From Capnocytophaga felis (GTDB lineage: Bacteria; Bacteroidota; Bacteroidia; Flavobacteriales; Flavobacteriaceae): 64,000 bases of DNA. Shown here piece after piece: positions 36,186-43,891 of this stretch (within the stretch, counting starts at the first letter, position 1; every line of letters starts with the position of its first letter). The notes below the pieces were generated by a model. It saw only the letters and a list, made by a program, of their open reading frames with translations, was not told where the DNA came from and did no database searches. Both the position numbers and the translations under genes were made by a program. The stretch lies in the NCBI RefSeq assembly GCF_009684755.1, contig NZ_BLBC01000014.1:124001-188000 (forward strand), in the 5' to 3' direction.

Positions 36186-36899
36186 ATGAAGAAAATATTA
36201 TTTTTAGTTTCAGCTTTAACACTTTTAAGTTGCTCAGAAACAGATGATAAAAACACAATGATTATCGAAGGAAACATTGAAGGACTTAAAAAAGGAAAGA
36301 TTTACCTACAACAATACAACGGCGAAAAGTTAATCAATCTGGATTCAGTTGAGGCAAAAGGCGATGGTAAATTTACCTTCACAAGAACGCTTGAAACTCC
36401 TGAAGTTTTTTACATTTATCTTGATTTGGACAAAAAAGAAGGAACTGACTTTGGTGACCGACTTCGCTTTTTTGGTGAACCTACAACAATCAAAATCAAT
36501 AGCAAGCATAATATGTTTGATATTCACGCAAAGATTGAAGGTTCTGAATCACAAAAGCTTCTTGAGGAATACAATCGAAATATACGAAAATTCAGCAATC
36601 GAAATTTAGAGCTTTTAGAGCAACAACTCAACGCCATAAAAGAACTCAATCAGAAAAAAGCTGATTCCATTAATCAACTTTCAGAGAGAAATACGCTTCG
36701 TCGTTATCTTTACACACTGAATTTTGCCATTACACATCCAAATTCCTATGTATCTCCTTACGTTGCTTTAACCGATGCACCCGATGCAAACGTCAAATTT
36801 TTGGATTCCATACACAAAGTACTATCTCCGGAAGTGGCTTCTTCCAAATATGGTAAGGAACTAAAAAAACACATTGAGGAAGTTAAAAAAGAAAATTAA
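36186..36899 (+). CDS. DUF4369 domain lipoprotein
   Basis: A 237-residue lipoprotein: signal peptide with lipobox LLSCS (cysteine at residue 16), then a beta-rich DUF4369 domain (about 24-125; IIEGNIEGLKKGKIYLQQY, INLDSVEAKGDGKFTF). That domain often precedes a thioredoxin domain in Bacteroidota. Here the second half (about 125-230) is helical and charged and has no CxxC, so no thioredoxin part is present. It would sit at the periplasmic face of a membrane. Function is unknown. It lies 14 bp ahead of the sirtuin gene, so the two are probably one transcript. Confidence 0.85.
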   Translation: MKKILFLVSALTLLSCSETDDKNTMIIEGNIEGLKKGKIYLQQYNGEKLINLDSVEAKGDGKFTFTRTLETPEVFYIYLDLDKKEGTDFGDRLRFFGEPTTIKINSKHNMFDIHAKIEGSESQKLLEEYNRNIRKFSNRNLELLEQQLNAIKELNQKKADSINQLSERNTLRRYLYTLNFAITHPNSYVSPYVALTDAPDANVKFLDSIHKVLSPEVASSKYGKELKKHIEEVKKEN

Positions 36900-36913
36900 A
36901 AATTCAACCTCTA

Positions 36914-37600
36914 ATGAAAAAGAAGATTGTAGCACTTACAGGAGCGGGCATTAGTGCCGAAAGTGGTATAAAAACATTTCGTGATTCAGACGGATTGTGG
37001 GAAGGACACGATGTAATGAAAGTTGCCTCTCCTGAAGGTTTTGCTAAAAATCCCAGTCTTGTTTTGGATTTTTACAACCAACGCAGGCGACAACTTAAAG
37101 AAGTACACCCCAACTTAGCTCATATTATTTTATCAGAATTACAATCTGATTATGAAGTGGTTATAGTTACTCAAAATGTAGACGATTTACACGAAAGGGC
37201 GGGAAGCAAAAACATAATTCATCTTCACGGAGAATTGTTAAAATCAAGAGGAATTGATAATGAGGAGCTTATTTTTGATTGTTTTGAGGATATTCATTTA
37301 GGAGATTTATCTCCTTCTGGAGTACAATTGCGTCCACATATTGTGTGGTTTGGTGAGTCCGTACCTATGATTCCTAAAAGCATAAAAGAAGTAGAATCTG
37401 CTGATATTCTTTTGATTATAGGAACGTCTTTACAAGTATATCCAGCAGCAGGACTTATGGATTATGCTCAATATAATACTCCTATATATTATGTGGATTT
37501 AAATCCTCAGATTCGGAGTAGAGGAAATTTAACAGTAATTAAAGAAAAAGCGTCTGTTGGTATGCAAAAAGTAGCTAATTTATTGAGAAAACATCAATAA
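36914..37600 (+). CDS. cobB: Sir2-family NAD-dependent deacylase without zinc cysteines
   Basis: A 228-residue sirtuin. NAD-binding motifs are GAGISAESGIKTFRDSDG, TQNVDDLHERAG and GTSLQVYPAAGL; the catalytic histidine is His105 in LHGE. Residues Tyr54 and Arg57 (FYNQRR) match the pair that SIRT5 and CobB use to bind succinyl or malonyl groups, so it is a likely lysine desuccinylase/demalonylase. The four zinc-binding cysteines normally found between the catalytic histidine and the PHIVWFGE motif are absent; only one cysteine (123) lies there. It ends four bases before the convergent rlmH stop, with no terminator between. Confidence 0.9.
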   Translation: MKKKIVALTGAGISAESGIKTFRDSDGLWEGHDVMKVASPEGFAKNPSLVLDFYNQRRRQLKEVHPNLAHIILSELQSDYEVVIVTQNVDDLHERAGSKNIIHLHGELLKSRGIDNEELIFDCFEDIHLGDLSPSGVQLRPHIVWFGESVPMIPKSIKEVESADILLIIGTSLQVYPAAGLMDYAQYNTPIYYVDLNPQIRSRGNLTVIKEKASVGMQKVANLLRKHQ

Positions 37601-37604
37601 ATCT

Positions 37605-38078
37605 TCATCGATGGTGATAAGGTTCATTTTTTAATATTGTAAAAGCCCGATAGATTTGCTCCACAAAAAACAAACGTATCATTTGGTGGGAAAATGTTAA
37701 CTTTGAGAGAGATAGCTTTCCATTAGCCCTTGCATACACTTCTTCTGAAAAACCGTAAGGTCCTCCTATGACAAACACAAGTTGCCTGATTCCTGAATTC
37801 ATTTGTTTTTGCAGAAATTCCGAAAAACCAATCGAAGTATATTCTTTCCCTCGTTCATCTAACAAAATCAAATGATGGGAACTTTCTATGTTCTTCAAAA
37901 TCAGTTCTCCTTCTTTTATTTTTTGTTGTTCCTCACTTAACGATTTACTGTTTTTCACATCTAAAATGATTTGCAATTGGAAATTCACATAATGCGAAAG
38001 TCTCTTTTCATAATCTGTTATAAGTTGCTGTAATGCAGAATTATCCGTTTTACCTATGGCTATTAATTTGATATTCAT
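37605..38078 (-). CDS. rlmH: 23S rRNA pseudouridine-1915 N3-methyltransferase RlmH
   Basis: A 157-residue SPOUT methyltransferase, the normal RlmH length. Typical segments are LIAIGKTDNSALQQLITDYEKRL near the N-terminus, LLDERGKEYTSIGFSEFL, VFVIGGPYGFSEEV for SAM binding, and the C-terminal LTFSHQMIRLFFVEQIYRA followed by NEPYHH. It methylates pseudouridine 1915 in helix 69 of 23S rRNA within assembled ribosomes. The gene is convergent with the sirtuin gene, 4 bp apart. Confidence 0.96.
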   Translation of the reverse strand: MNIKLIAIGKTDNSALQQLITDYEKRLSHYVNFQLQIILDVKNSKSLSEEQQKIKEGELILKNIESSHHLILLDERGKEYTSIGFSEFLQKQMNSGIRQLVFVIGGPYGFSEEVYARANGKLSLSKLTFSHQMIRLFFVEQIYRAFTILKNEPYHHR

Positions 38079-38095
38079 TCTCTCAAAAAATAAAA

Positions 38096-38140
38096 TTTAG
38101 GGACTGATATTCTGAAAAACAAAACATCAATCCCTAAAAA
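38096..38140 (-). terminator. Intrinsic terminator after the DegP-type gene
   Basis: On the minus strand a 13-position stem with one mismatch (38096-38108 with 38126-38138) is followed by a T-rich tract reaching the rlmH start region. It lies about 18 bp beyond the protease stop. Confidence 0.78.
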
Positions 38141-38156
38141 AATTAATTAATTTCAA

Positions 38157-39572
38157 TTAAAAGAAGAATCTTTCTTTTTCTCCTTTTTCGTTTAATAATT
38201 CCAATGAATTTCTTGAATTTGATGACAAGTTTGACATTATTTCCTTCAATTCATCAACATCTTTTATTGATTTTCCATTCACAGAAAGCAACACTTTTCC
38301 TACTACTCCAATATTGTTATATTCATAAAACTGAGAAGCTCCCGTGATTTTTACCCCAGATTTGGTTTTGAATTTTTTGTAATCATTGTCCGATAAATTT
38401 TTCACCTCCAATCCAAGGGCATTGACAACATATGTAGTGTTTTTCTTAAGTGTAATGTTTGTTGTTTTTTCTTTTCCTTCACGTACATACAAAACCTTTA
38501 AAGCATCTCCAGGACGTTTGGAAGCAATATATCCGCTAAGGTCAGAATATTTGTGAATTCGCACATTATCAATTTGTTTGATAACATCTCCTTTTTTGAT
38601 TCCAGCAGAAGCAGCTCCTGAATCATCATCAACTGAATCAACATAAAAACCTTCAGTTTCTTTTATTTTGAGTTTTTCTGCGTAGCTTGAGTTTAGTTCT
38701 GTACCTCTTACACCCAAAATTCCTTTTTGAACGTTTCCAAACTCAATCAAATCTTCAACAACCTTCTTAGCTATATTACTGGGTACAGCGAAAGAATAAC
38801 CAACGTAAGTACCTGTTGTTGAAGTTATTGCTGTGTTTATTCCTATTAAATCTCCTTTTAAATTTACTAAAGCTCCACCGCTGTTTCCTCGATTTACTGC
38901 GGCATCTGTTTGAATGAATGACTCCACCTTATCGCTTGAACGTTCGCTGATATTACGAGCTTTTGCACTGATAATCCCCGCAGTTACAGTCGAATTCAAA
39001 TTAAACGGATTTCCAACAGCAAGCACCCACTCACCTATTTGTGTATTATCTGAATCAGCAAAAGTTAAGAAAGGTAGTTGTTCTTCCACATCAATCTTAA
39101 GTAAAGCGATATCCGATGAAACATCTGTTCCTACAAGTTTAGCTGCGTATGTTTTGTTATTATTTAAAGTCACTTCCAAACTTGTGGCACCAGCAATCAC
39201 GTGATTATTCGTAACTATGTAACCGTCAGGTGTTATGATAACTCCTGAACCTGTACCAATCTCAGTCTGTCCCTGTCCTCCTCCATTTCCATAGAGCAAA
39301 TCAAAAATGGACATTGCTCCTCCTTGTACTTTTGCCACGTTTTTAATGTGAACAACACTATTTACCGTTTTGTTTGCCGCTTCAACAAAACTGTTTTCAT
39401 TTAATTCAAATTTTGTTCCTGCGGTATAATTTGTCTGAACAAAATTTGGTTTTTCCATTCCGGCAACAATTGCCTGATTTGCTTCTTTTTTGTCAAAAAA
39501 TAATTTGTATCCTCCTAATGTCAGCATTCCTCCTAAAAAAGCTGCCGAAACTGCACTTACATAATTTTTCAT
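38157..39572 (-). CDS. DegP/HtrA-type periplasmic serine protease
   Basis: A 471-residue HtrA protease starting at MKNYVSAVSA (39572); a longer frame to 39617 adds 15 unlike residues. An N-terminal signal or membrane anchor (about 3-23) is followed by a trypsin-like domain with the catalytic triad His124 (VTNNHVIAG), Asp154 (SSDIALLKI) and Ser231 (NRGNSGGA). Two PDZ domains follow at about 275-370 and 385-470; the second is degenerate. It handles misfolded envelope proteins in the periplasm. The gene has a terminator downstream; I did not find a confident promoter or a stress-sigma site upstream. Confidence 0.95.
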   Translation of the reverse strand: MKNYVSAVSAAFLGGMLTLGGYKLFFDKKEANQAIVAGMEKPNFVQTNYTAGTKFELNENSFVEAANKTVNSVVHIKNVAKVQGGAMSIFDLLYGNGGGQGQTEIGTGSGVIITPDGYIVTNNHVIAGATSLEVTLNNNKTYAAKLVGTDVSSDIALLKIDVEEQLPFLTFADSDNTQIGEWVLAVGNPFNLNSTVTAGIISAKARNISERSSDKVESFIQTDAAVNRGNSGGALVNLKGDLIGINTAITSTTGTYVGYSFAVPSNIAKKVVEDLIEFGNVQKGILGVRGTELNSSYAEKLKIKETEGFYVDSVDDDSGAASAGIKKGDVIKQIDNVRIHKYSDLSGYIASKRPGDALKVLYVREGKEKTTNITLKKNTTYVVNALGLEVKNLSDNDYKKFKTKSGVKITGASQFYEYNNIGVVGKVLLSVNGKSIKDVDELKEIMSNLSSNSRNSLELLNEKGEKERFFF

Positions 39573-39735
39573 ATTGTTTTTCTTGAAATAGTTATACTTA
39601 ATATATTTTTTTAACATACTCTTTTTACAATCATCAATAATTATGCCAAAAAAAGAGGAAATTTACCTTATGAAAAGAATATCTGAAAAATATTTTTTTG
39701 AGTATTTATAGAATGATTTTATAATTCAGAAAAAT

Positions 39736-40437
39736 CTATTTCTCTAAGGATTCAATAATTGCTTTTTTCATCTGTGTATGAACATAATCTTTCACTTCTG
39801 CGTATGAAATATCATACTTTCTGTCAATATTTTTCATTTCTTCAGGAAAAGGCATCAATATTTTGTCATAATAGGCATTTAAACGCTCTTTTGTTGGAAG
39901 TTGAAAGTCCAATTTAAGTTGAAAACGACGAAGTAAAGCAAAATCTATGAAATCAATATGATTTGTAGCACAAATAAGCATTCCATCTTGGGGAAAATAG
40001 TCAAAAAGCTGAATGATTGTATTGACCAAACGACGCATTTCTCCTACATCACGTTCATCATCGGTTCGAGTTTTCCCTATTTGGTCAAATTCATCTAAAA
40101 ATAAAACTGCTTTTTCTCTTTGAGCTTTATCAAAAACTGCTTTCAAATTTTTAGACGTCTCCCCTATTCTTGAATTTACCAAATTACTCAGATTCAACAC
40201 AAAAGAAGGTTTATTCAGTACTTTTGCGATTGCCTTAGCCGTTGTAGTTTTTCCACACCCCGAAGCCCCGTGAAATAAAATTTTATTATCGGGATACAGC
40301 CCGTATTTTGAAAGCTCCGCAAAATACTTATGTTCATTAATAACCTGATTTAAAGCCTTCTTGTTTTCTTCAGATAAAAAAATCTCTTCAAAAGGAATAG
40401 ATTCTCTATCTTGAATTACAAAATCTGTTGTAATCAT
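39736..40437 (-). CDS. Orphan AAA+ ATPase
   Basis: A 233-residue protein that is little more than one AAA+ module: Walker A GASGCGKT at 57-64, Walker B VLFLDEFD at 111-118, sensor 1 in CATNHID, and an arginine-finger-like LLRRFQLKLDF. No extra effector, protease or DNA-binding domain is attached, so it presumably serves a separate partner. The arrangement resembles spastin- or p97-like single-ring ATPases of unknown role. It starts 33 bp after the ZIP transporter stop on the same strand with no terminator or promoter visible between, so the two are probably co-transcribed. The partner protein is not evident in the window. Confidence 0.85.
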   Translation of the reverse strand: MITTDFVIQDRESIPFEEIFLSEENKKALNQVINEHKYFAELSKYGLYPDNKILFHGASGCGKTTTAKAIAKVLNKPSFVLNLSNLVNSRIGETSKNLKAVFDKAQREKAVLFLDEFDQIGKTRTDDERDVGEMRRLVNTIIQLFDYFPQDGMLICATNHIDFIDFALLRRFQLKLDFQLPTKERLNAYYDKILMPFPEEMKNIDRKYDISYAEVKDYVHTQMKKAIIESLEK

Positions 40438-40470
40438 AAAATTCTATTTGTAGTAATTTTTTCAATTTGG

Positions 40471-41289
40471 TTAGCCTAACAGCACATCTAATGACATCAT
40501 TATAACAAACCCGATGAGAAACCCAATTGTGGATACATCCGTATTCTTATTCTGTTGTGATTCAGGGATTACCTCTTCAACAACCACATAAATCATCGCT
40601 CCGGCTGCGAAAGACAAGGCATAAGGCAAAATTGGTGTGAAAAACAACACAGCAACTGCCCCCAAAACTCCCGCAATAGGCTCAACCACAGCGGATAACT
40701 GTCCGTAAAAAAAACTCTTCCTTCGGCTTAATCCCATAGCACGCAAAGGCATTGAAACTGCAATACCTTCAGGAAAATTTTGCAACCCAATTCCAATTGC
40801 TAAAATTACTGCTCCTGCAATGGAAGCCTCAGGAACCCCAGCTGCAACACCACCAAAAAGAACGCCTACTGCCAAACCTTCGGGAATATTGTGCAAGGTT
40901 ATCGCTAAAATCAGCAAAGTGGTTTTCCTCAATCTTGATTTTACTCCCTCTGTTTGTTTAAAATTTGCGTGAAAGTGAGGTAGCAATTTATCCAAAATAA
41001 AAAGAAAAAGAGCTCCTAATAAAAAACCTAAAATAGCTGGTGCCACTTTATAAAACCCTTCTCCCTCAGTCATTTCCATAGAAGGAATTAGCAAACTCCA
41101 AACACTTGCCGCTACCATCACTCCTCCTGTAAACCCGAGCATTCCGTCAAGAAAAGTTTTATTCATTTCCTTGAAAAAGAAAACCACAGCAGCTCCCAAA
41201 GCCGTTACAAACCACGTAAATAATGTTGCATAAAGTGCTGCAATCACGGGGTCAATAGTCTCTAAATAAGCAATTACCGATTCAATCAT
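40471..41289 (-). CDS. ZIP family metal transporter
   Basis: A 272-residue ZIP-family transporter with eight hydrophobic helices and the two metal-binding signatures HNIPEGLAVGVLFGG (helix IV) and GIGLQNFPEGIAVSMPLRAMG (helix V). It would take up a divalent metal such as zinc, iron or manganese across the inner membrane. The cytoplasmic loop between helices III and IV is short and has a few histidines (LLPHFHANFKQ). Upstream is a promoter whose -33 region lies in an 18-bp palindrome, so metal-dependent repression is likely. The AAA+ gene follows 33 bp downstream on the same strand. Confidence 0.92.
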   Translation of the reverse strand: MIESVIAYLETIDPVIAALYATLFTWFVTALGAAVVFFFKEMNKTFLDGMLGFTGGVMVAASVWSLLIPSMEMTEGEGFYKVAPAILGFLLGALFLFILDKLLPHFHANFKQTEGVKSRLRKTTLLILAITLHNIPEGLAVGVLFGGVAAGVPEASIAGAVILAIGIGLQNFPEGIAVSMPLRAMGLSRRKSFFYGQLSAVVEPIAGVLGAVAVLFFTPILPYALSFAAGAMIYVVVEEVIPESQQNKNTDVSTIGFLIGFVIMMSLDVLLG

Positions 41290-41296
41290 ACACTAA

Positions 41297-41304
41297 AATC
41301 TAAA
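41297..41304 (-). promoter_or_regulatory. Operator half-site in the ZIP leader
   Basis: AATCTAAA (plus strand) equals one half of the 18-bp palindrome at 41333-41350 and lies between the -7 element and the ATG of the ZIP gene. Confidence 0.45.
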
Positions 41305-41315
41305 ATTATTGAGTG

Positions 41316-41323
41316 CAAAAGTA
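41316..41323 (-). promoter_or_regulatory. -7 promoter element for the ZIP gene
   Basis: On the minus strand TACTTTTG matches TAnnTTTG, about 27 bp before the ATG. The matching -33 position falls at about 41343-41346, inside the palindromic operator, and has no clear TTG. Confidence 0.6.
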
Positions 41324-41332
41324 ATAATTTTA

Positions 41333-41350
41333 TTTTAGATTAATCTAAAA
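41333..41350. promoter_or_regulatory. Perfect 18-bp palindromic operator upstream of ZIP gene
   Basis: TTTTAGATT followed directly by AATCTAAAA forms a gapless palindrome over the -33 region of the ZIP promoter. Its form resembles DtxR/MntR-type operators (TTTAGGTTAACCTAAA-like). Extra half-sites lie about 40 bp to each side. A metal-responsive repressor of the DtxR/MntR class is the best guess; none is encoded in the window. Confidence 0.65.
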
Positions 41351-41375
41351 ATATTTTTATATCAAGTCAATATTA

Positions 41376-41383
41376 TTTAGATT
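41376..41383 (-). promoter_or_regulatory. Distal operator half-site upstream of ZIP gene
   Basis: TTTAGATT repeats one half of the central palindrome, about 38 bp from its centre on the far side from the gene. Confidence 0.4.
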
Positions 41384-41397
41384 CATTTTACAAATCT

Positions 41398-43488
41398 TTA
41401 TTTATTCAAGTAATAATCATACATTGCCTCCTGTGACCTAACTTTAAGATTGTCATTGCTTCGGTAAGCATTGTCTTGTTTCTCTGAAATAATTCTTGCT
41501 TTTACATTATCCGACCAACCGATTTCAAACGTATCAATCAACTCTTTTTTGATATCAGGGTCATAAATTGGACAGCCCACTTCTACACGATAGGAAATAT
41601 TTCTTGTCATAAAATCGGCAGAGGAAATGTAAACCTTTGGATTTCCGTTATTTCCGAAAATGAATAATCGAGGATGCTCCAAAAACTTATCCACAATACT
41701 AATAACTTCAATATTTTCACTCATTCCTTCTATTCCCGGAATCAAACAACAAATGCCACGCACTATCATTTGAATTTTAACTCCTGCTCTGCTGGCTTCG
41801 TATAGTTTGTCTATCATTTTGTAGCTTGTTAAGCTATTCATTTTCAATTTTATATACGCTTCTTTACCCGCCTTGACATTTTCTATTTCCTTGTCAATGA
41901 GTTTCGTCAACATTTTTTTTGTATAATGAGGCGAAACTATCAAATGTTTGTAACGCTGAATTACATAACTCGTTTCCAAAAAGTTAAATACTTTATTTAC
42001 TTCTTTTAAAATATCCTGATTCGCGGTAAATAAGGTGTAATCTGTATAGATTTTCGCAGTTGATTCATTAAAATTTCCTGTGCTGACAAAACCGTAACGC
42101 TTAATTTCCTTACCTTCTTCACGCTCAATAACACATATTTTACTATGTACTTTTAGTCCGCGAACGCCAAAGATGAGTTTCACACCTTCTGCTTTTAAAA
42201 GCTCCGCATATTTTATATTTGATTCCTCATCAAAACGTGCCTGAAGCTCAATTTGTACTGTTACTTTTTTTCCGTTTTTTACAGCATTTATCAGAGAATT
42301 AACTACTTGTGAATTTTTCGCCAAACGGTAAATTGTAATTTTAACTGCTTTTACTTTTGGGTCTAACGCTGCTTCACGCAAAAACCAAACAATATTTGAA
42401 AATGTGTGATAAGGTGTAAATTGTAAATAATCTTTTTCAGCTATTTTTTGAAGAAGACTTCCTCCTGTGGCAAGCCCCTTAACCGGAAGTGGTTGAATAG
42501 GTTCATAAGTTAAATCGTGACGCCCCATACTCGGAAAATTCATATAATCACGGCGATTATGGTATCTTCCACCCGGTATAATGCTATCTGTTTCAACAAT
42601 TTCCATTTTTTCAAACAAAAATTGTAATGTATCTTTTCCTATTTCCTTGTCGTATACCAATCGTACAGGTTCTCCGCTACGTCTGCCTTCCACACTTGAC
42701 GATATTTTCTCTACAAAACTTTTACTCAAATCATCATCAATATCAAGTTCCGCATCACGAGTAATCTTTATCATATGAGCAGTAAGAGACTCATAATCAA
42801 ATATATTAAAAATACGATGCATACAAAATCGAATAATGTCATCTATCATTATGATATAGTGCTTATTTCCGATTTGAGGAAGCTCTACGAATCTGTCCAA
42901 AGTCGTAGGAAGCTCAATAAGAGCATATTGTATTTTCTCTTTATAAGCTTTTGATGAGAAAAACTTTTTCACTCCTTTTGTTTTTGTTTCCTCTTTAAGC
43001 GTCATTTTTATTGCCAAATACGCCACATCATCTTTGAGTTGCGGAAAAGCTTCCAAATCATTTAAAATAATCGTAAATAATGCAGGACGAACTTTTGTTA
43101 AAAAATATGTATTTACAAATTGCTCGTGCTCAGGGAGTAACGTTTTTTCGTTTACAATGAAAATATTTTCTTTTTCAAGTTCTTTTGTTACAGAATTAAT
43201 TATACGAAGGCTTTCTTCCTGTAATTCAATCACTTCCTTTGTTATTTCCTCAAGTAACTCCTTAGCGTGTACACCAAGTTCATCGTGTGCGTGGTCATTC
43301 ATCGCCACACGCTTCACGGTTGCGTAACGAACCTTAAAAAATTCGTCCAAATTGTTTGAAAAAATACCGGCAAAACGTAATCTTTCCAACAACGGAACAT
43401 TTTTGTCTGCTGCTTCTTGAAGAACTCGAGCATTGAATCTCAACCAACTAAGCTCCCTATTGATATATTTATTTTTATCTTTTGCCAT
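41398..43488 (-). CDS. ppk1: Polyphosphate kinase 1
   Basis: A 696-residue PPK1 starting at MAKDKNKYIN (43488); a longer frame to 43575 adds a hydrophobic extension that is not part of the family. N-terminal domain: YINRELSWLRFNARVLQEA and FAGIFSNNLDEFFKVR. The two phospholipase-D-like catalytic domains follow, with the autophosphorylated histidine in GLKVHSKICVI and later SADFMTRNISYRVEVGCPI. It makes polyphosphate from ATP at the membrane. A PPK2 gene occurs at 24.6 kb. A promoter-like pair lies about 27 bp upstream of the start. Confidence 0.96.
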   Translation of the reverse strand: MAKDKNKYINRELSWLRFNARVLQEAADKNVPLLERLRFAGIFSNNLDEFFKVRYATVKRVAMNDHAHDELGVHAKELLEEITKEVIELQEESLRIINSVTKELEKENIFIVNEKTLLPEHEQFVNTYFLTKVRPALFTIILNDLEAFPQLKDDVAYLAIKMTLKEETKTKGVKKFFSSKAYKEKIQYALIELPTTLDRFVELPQIGNKHYIIMIDDIIRFCMHRIFNIFDYESLTAHMIKITRDAELDIDDDLSKSFVEKISSSVEGRRSGEPVRLVYDKEIGKDTLQFLFEKMEIVETDSIIPGGRYHNRRDYMNFPSMGRHDLTYEPIQPLPVKGLATGGSLLQKIAEKDYLQFTPYHTFSNIVWFLREAALDPKVKAVKITIYRLAKNSQVVNSLINAVKNGKKVTVQIELQARFDEESNIKYAELLKAEGVKLIFGVRGLKVHSKICVIEREEGKEIKRYGFVSTGNFNESTAKIYTDYTLFTANQDILKEVNKVFNFLETSYVIQRYKHLIVSPHYTKKMLTKLIDKEIENVKAGKEAYIKLKMNSLTSYKMIDKLYEASRAGVKIQMIVRGICCLIPGIEGMSENIEVISIVDKFLEHPRLFIFGNNGNPKVYISSADFMTRNISYRVEVGCPIYDPDIKKELIDTFEIGWSDNVKARIISEKQDNAYRSNDNLKVRSQEAMYDYYLNK

Positions 43489-43514
43489 TTTTAATTTCTT
43501 TAGAAAAATCCGTG

Positions 43515-43544
43515 TAAAGATATAATTTTTTTTTATAAGAACAA
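43515..43544 (-). promoter_or_regulatory. Possible promoter of ppk1
   Basis: On the minus strand TTG (43542-43544), 19-bp spacer, TATCTTTA (43515-43522), 27 bp ahead of the ppk1 ATG. The -7 lacks the final G. The rest of the 403-bp gap between ppk1 and rho is AT-rich and holds only the rho promoter and leader. Confidence 0.5.
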
Positions 43545-43726
43545 AAAACAAAATATAGAATATAATATCGTACAATCCTCTGAAAATGTGATAATAACAA
43601 TTGATATATTAAACAAATGCAAAACATTGATTTTTTTATTTTTAATTTAAGAAGAAAAATTTTTCTCTAAATAATTTTGATTTTCCCTAAATAAAGCATT
43701 TAAAGTTGATTTTTTTGAAAAAATAT

Positions 43727-43757
43727 TTGCTTTTTATCTATATAGATTGTAATATTG
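43727..43757 (+). promoter_or_regulatory. Possible promoter of rho
   Basis: TTG at 43727-43729, 20-bp spacer, TAATATTG at 43750-43757 (one mismatch to TAnnTTTG). It would give a leader of about 130 nt before the ATG at 43892, long enough for autoregulation by Rho. Confidence 0.5.
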
Positions 43758-43891
43758 CACCAACTTTTCAGTTCCTTCTATTAAAAACATTCTCTAAACA
43801 TTTCTTAATAAAGGAAAATATCTATCTCAATGACATTCTAAAAACTGAAAAAAAATCATCATTTTTTTATTTTAATAACAAAAAATTACCA

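Noticed and set aside
43706-43891. 62-codon N-terminal extension of Rho
   Set aside because: It overlaps the likely promoter and leader, is hydrophobic and unlike Rho; [10 protein letters not shown] at 43892 is the normal start.
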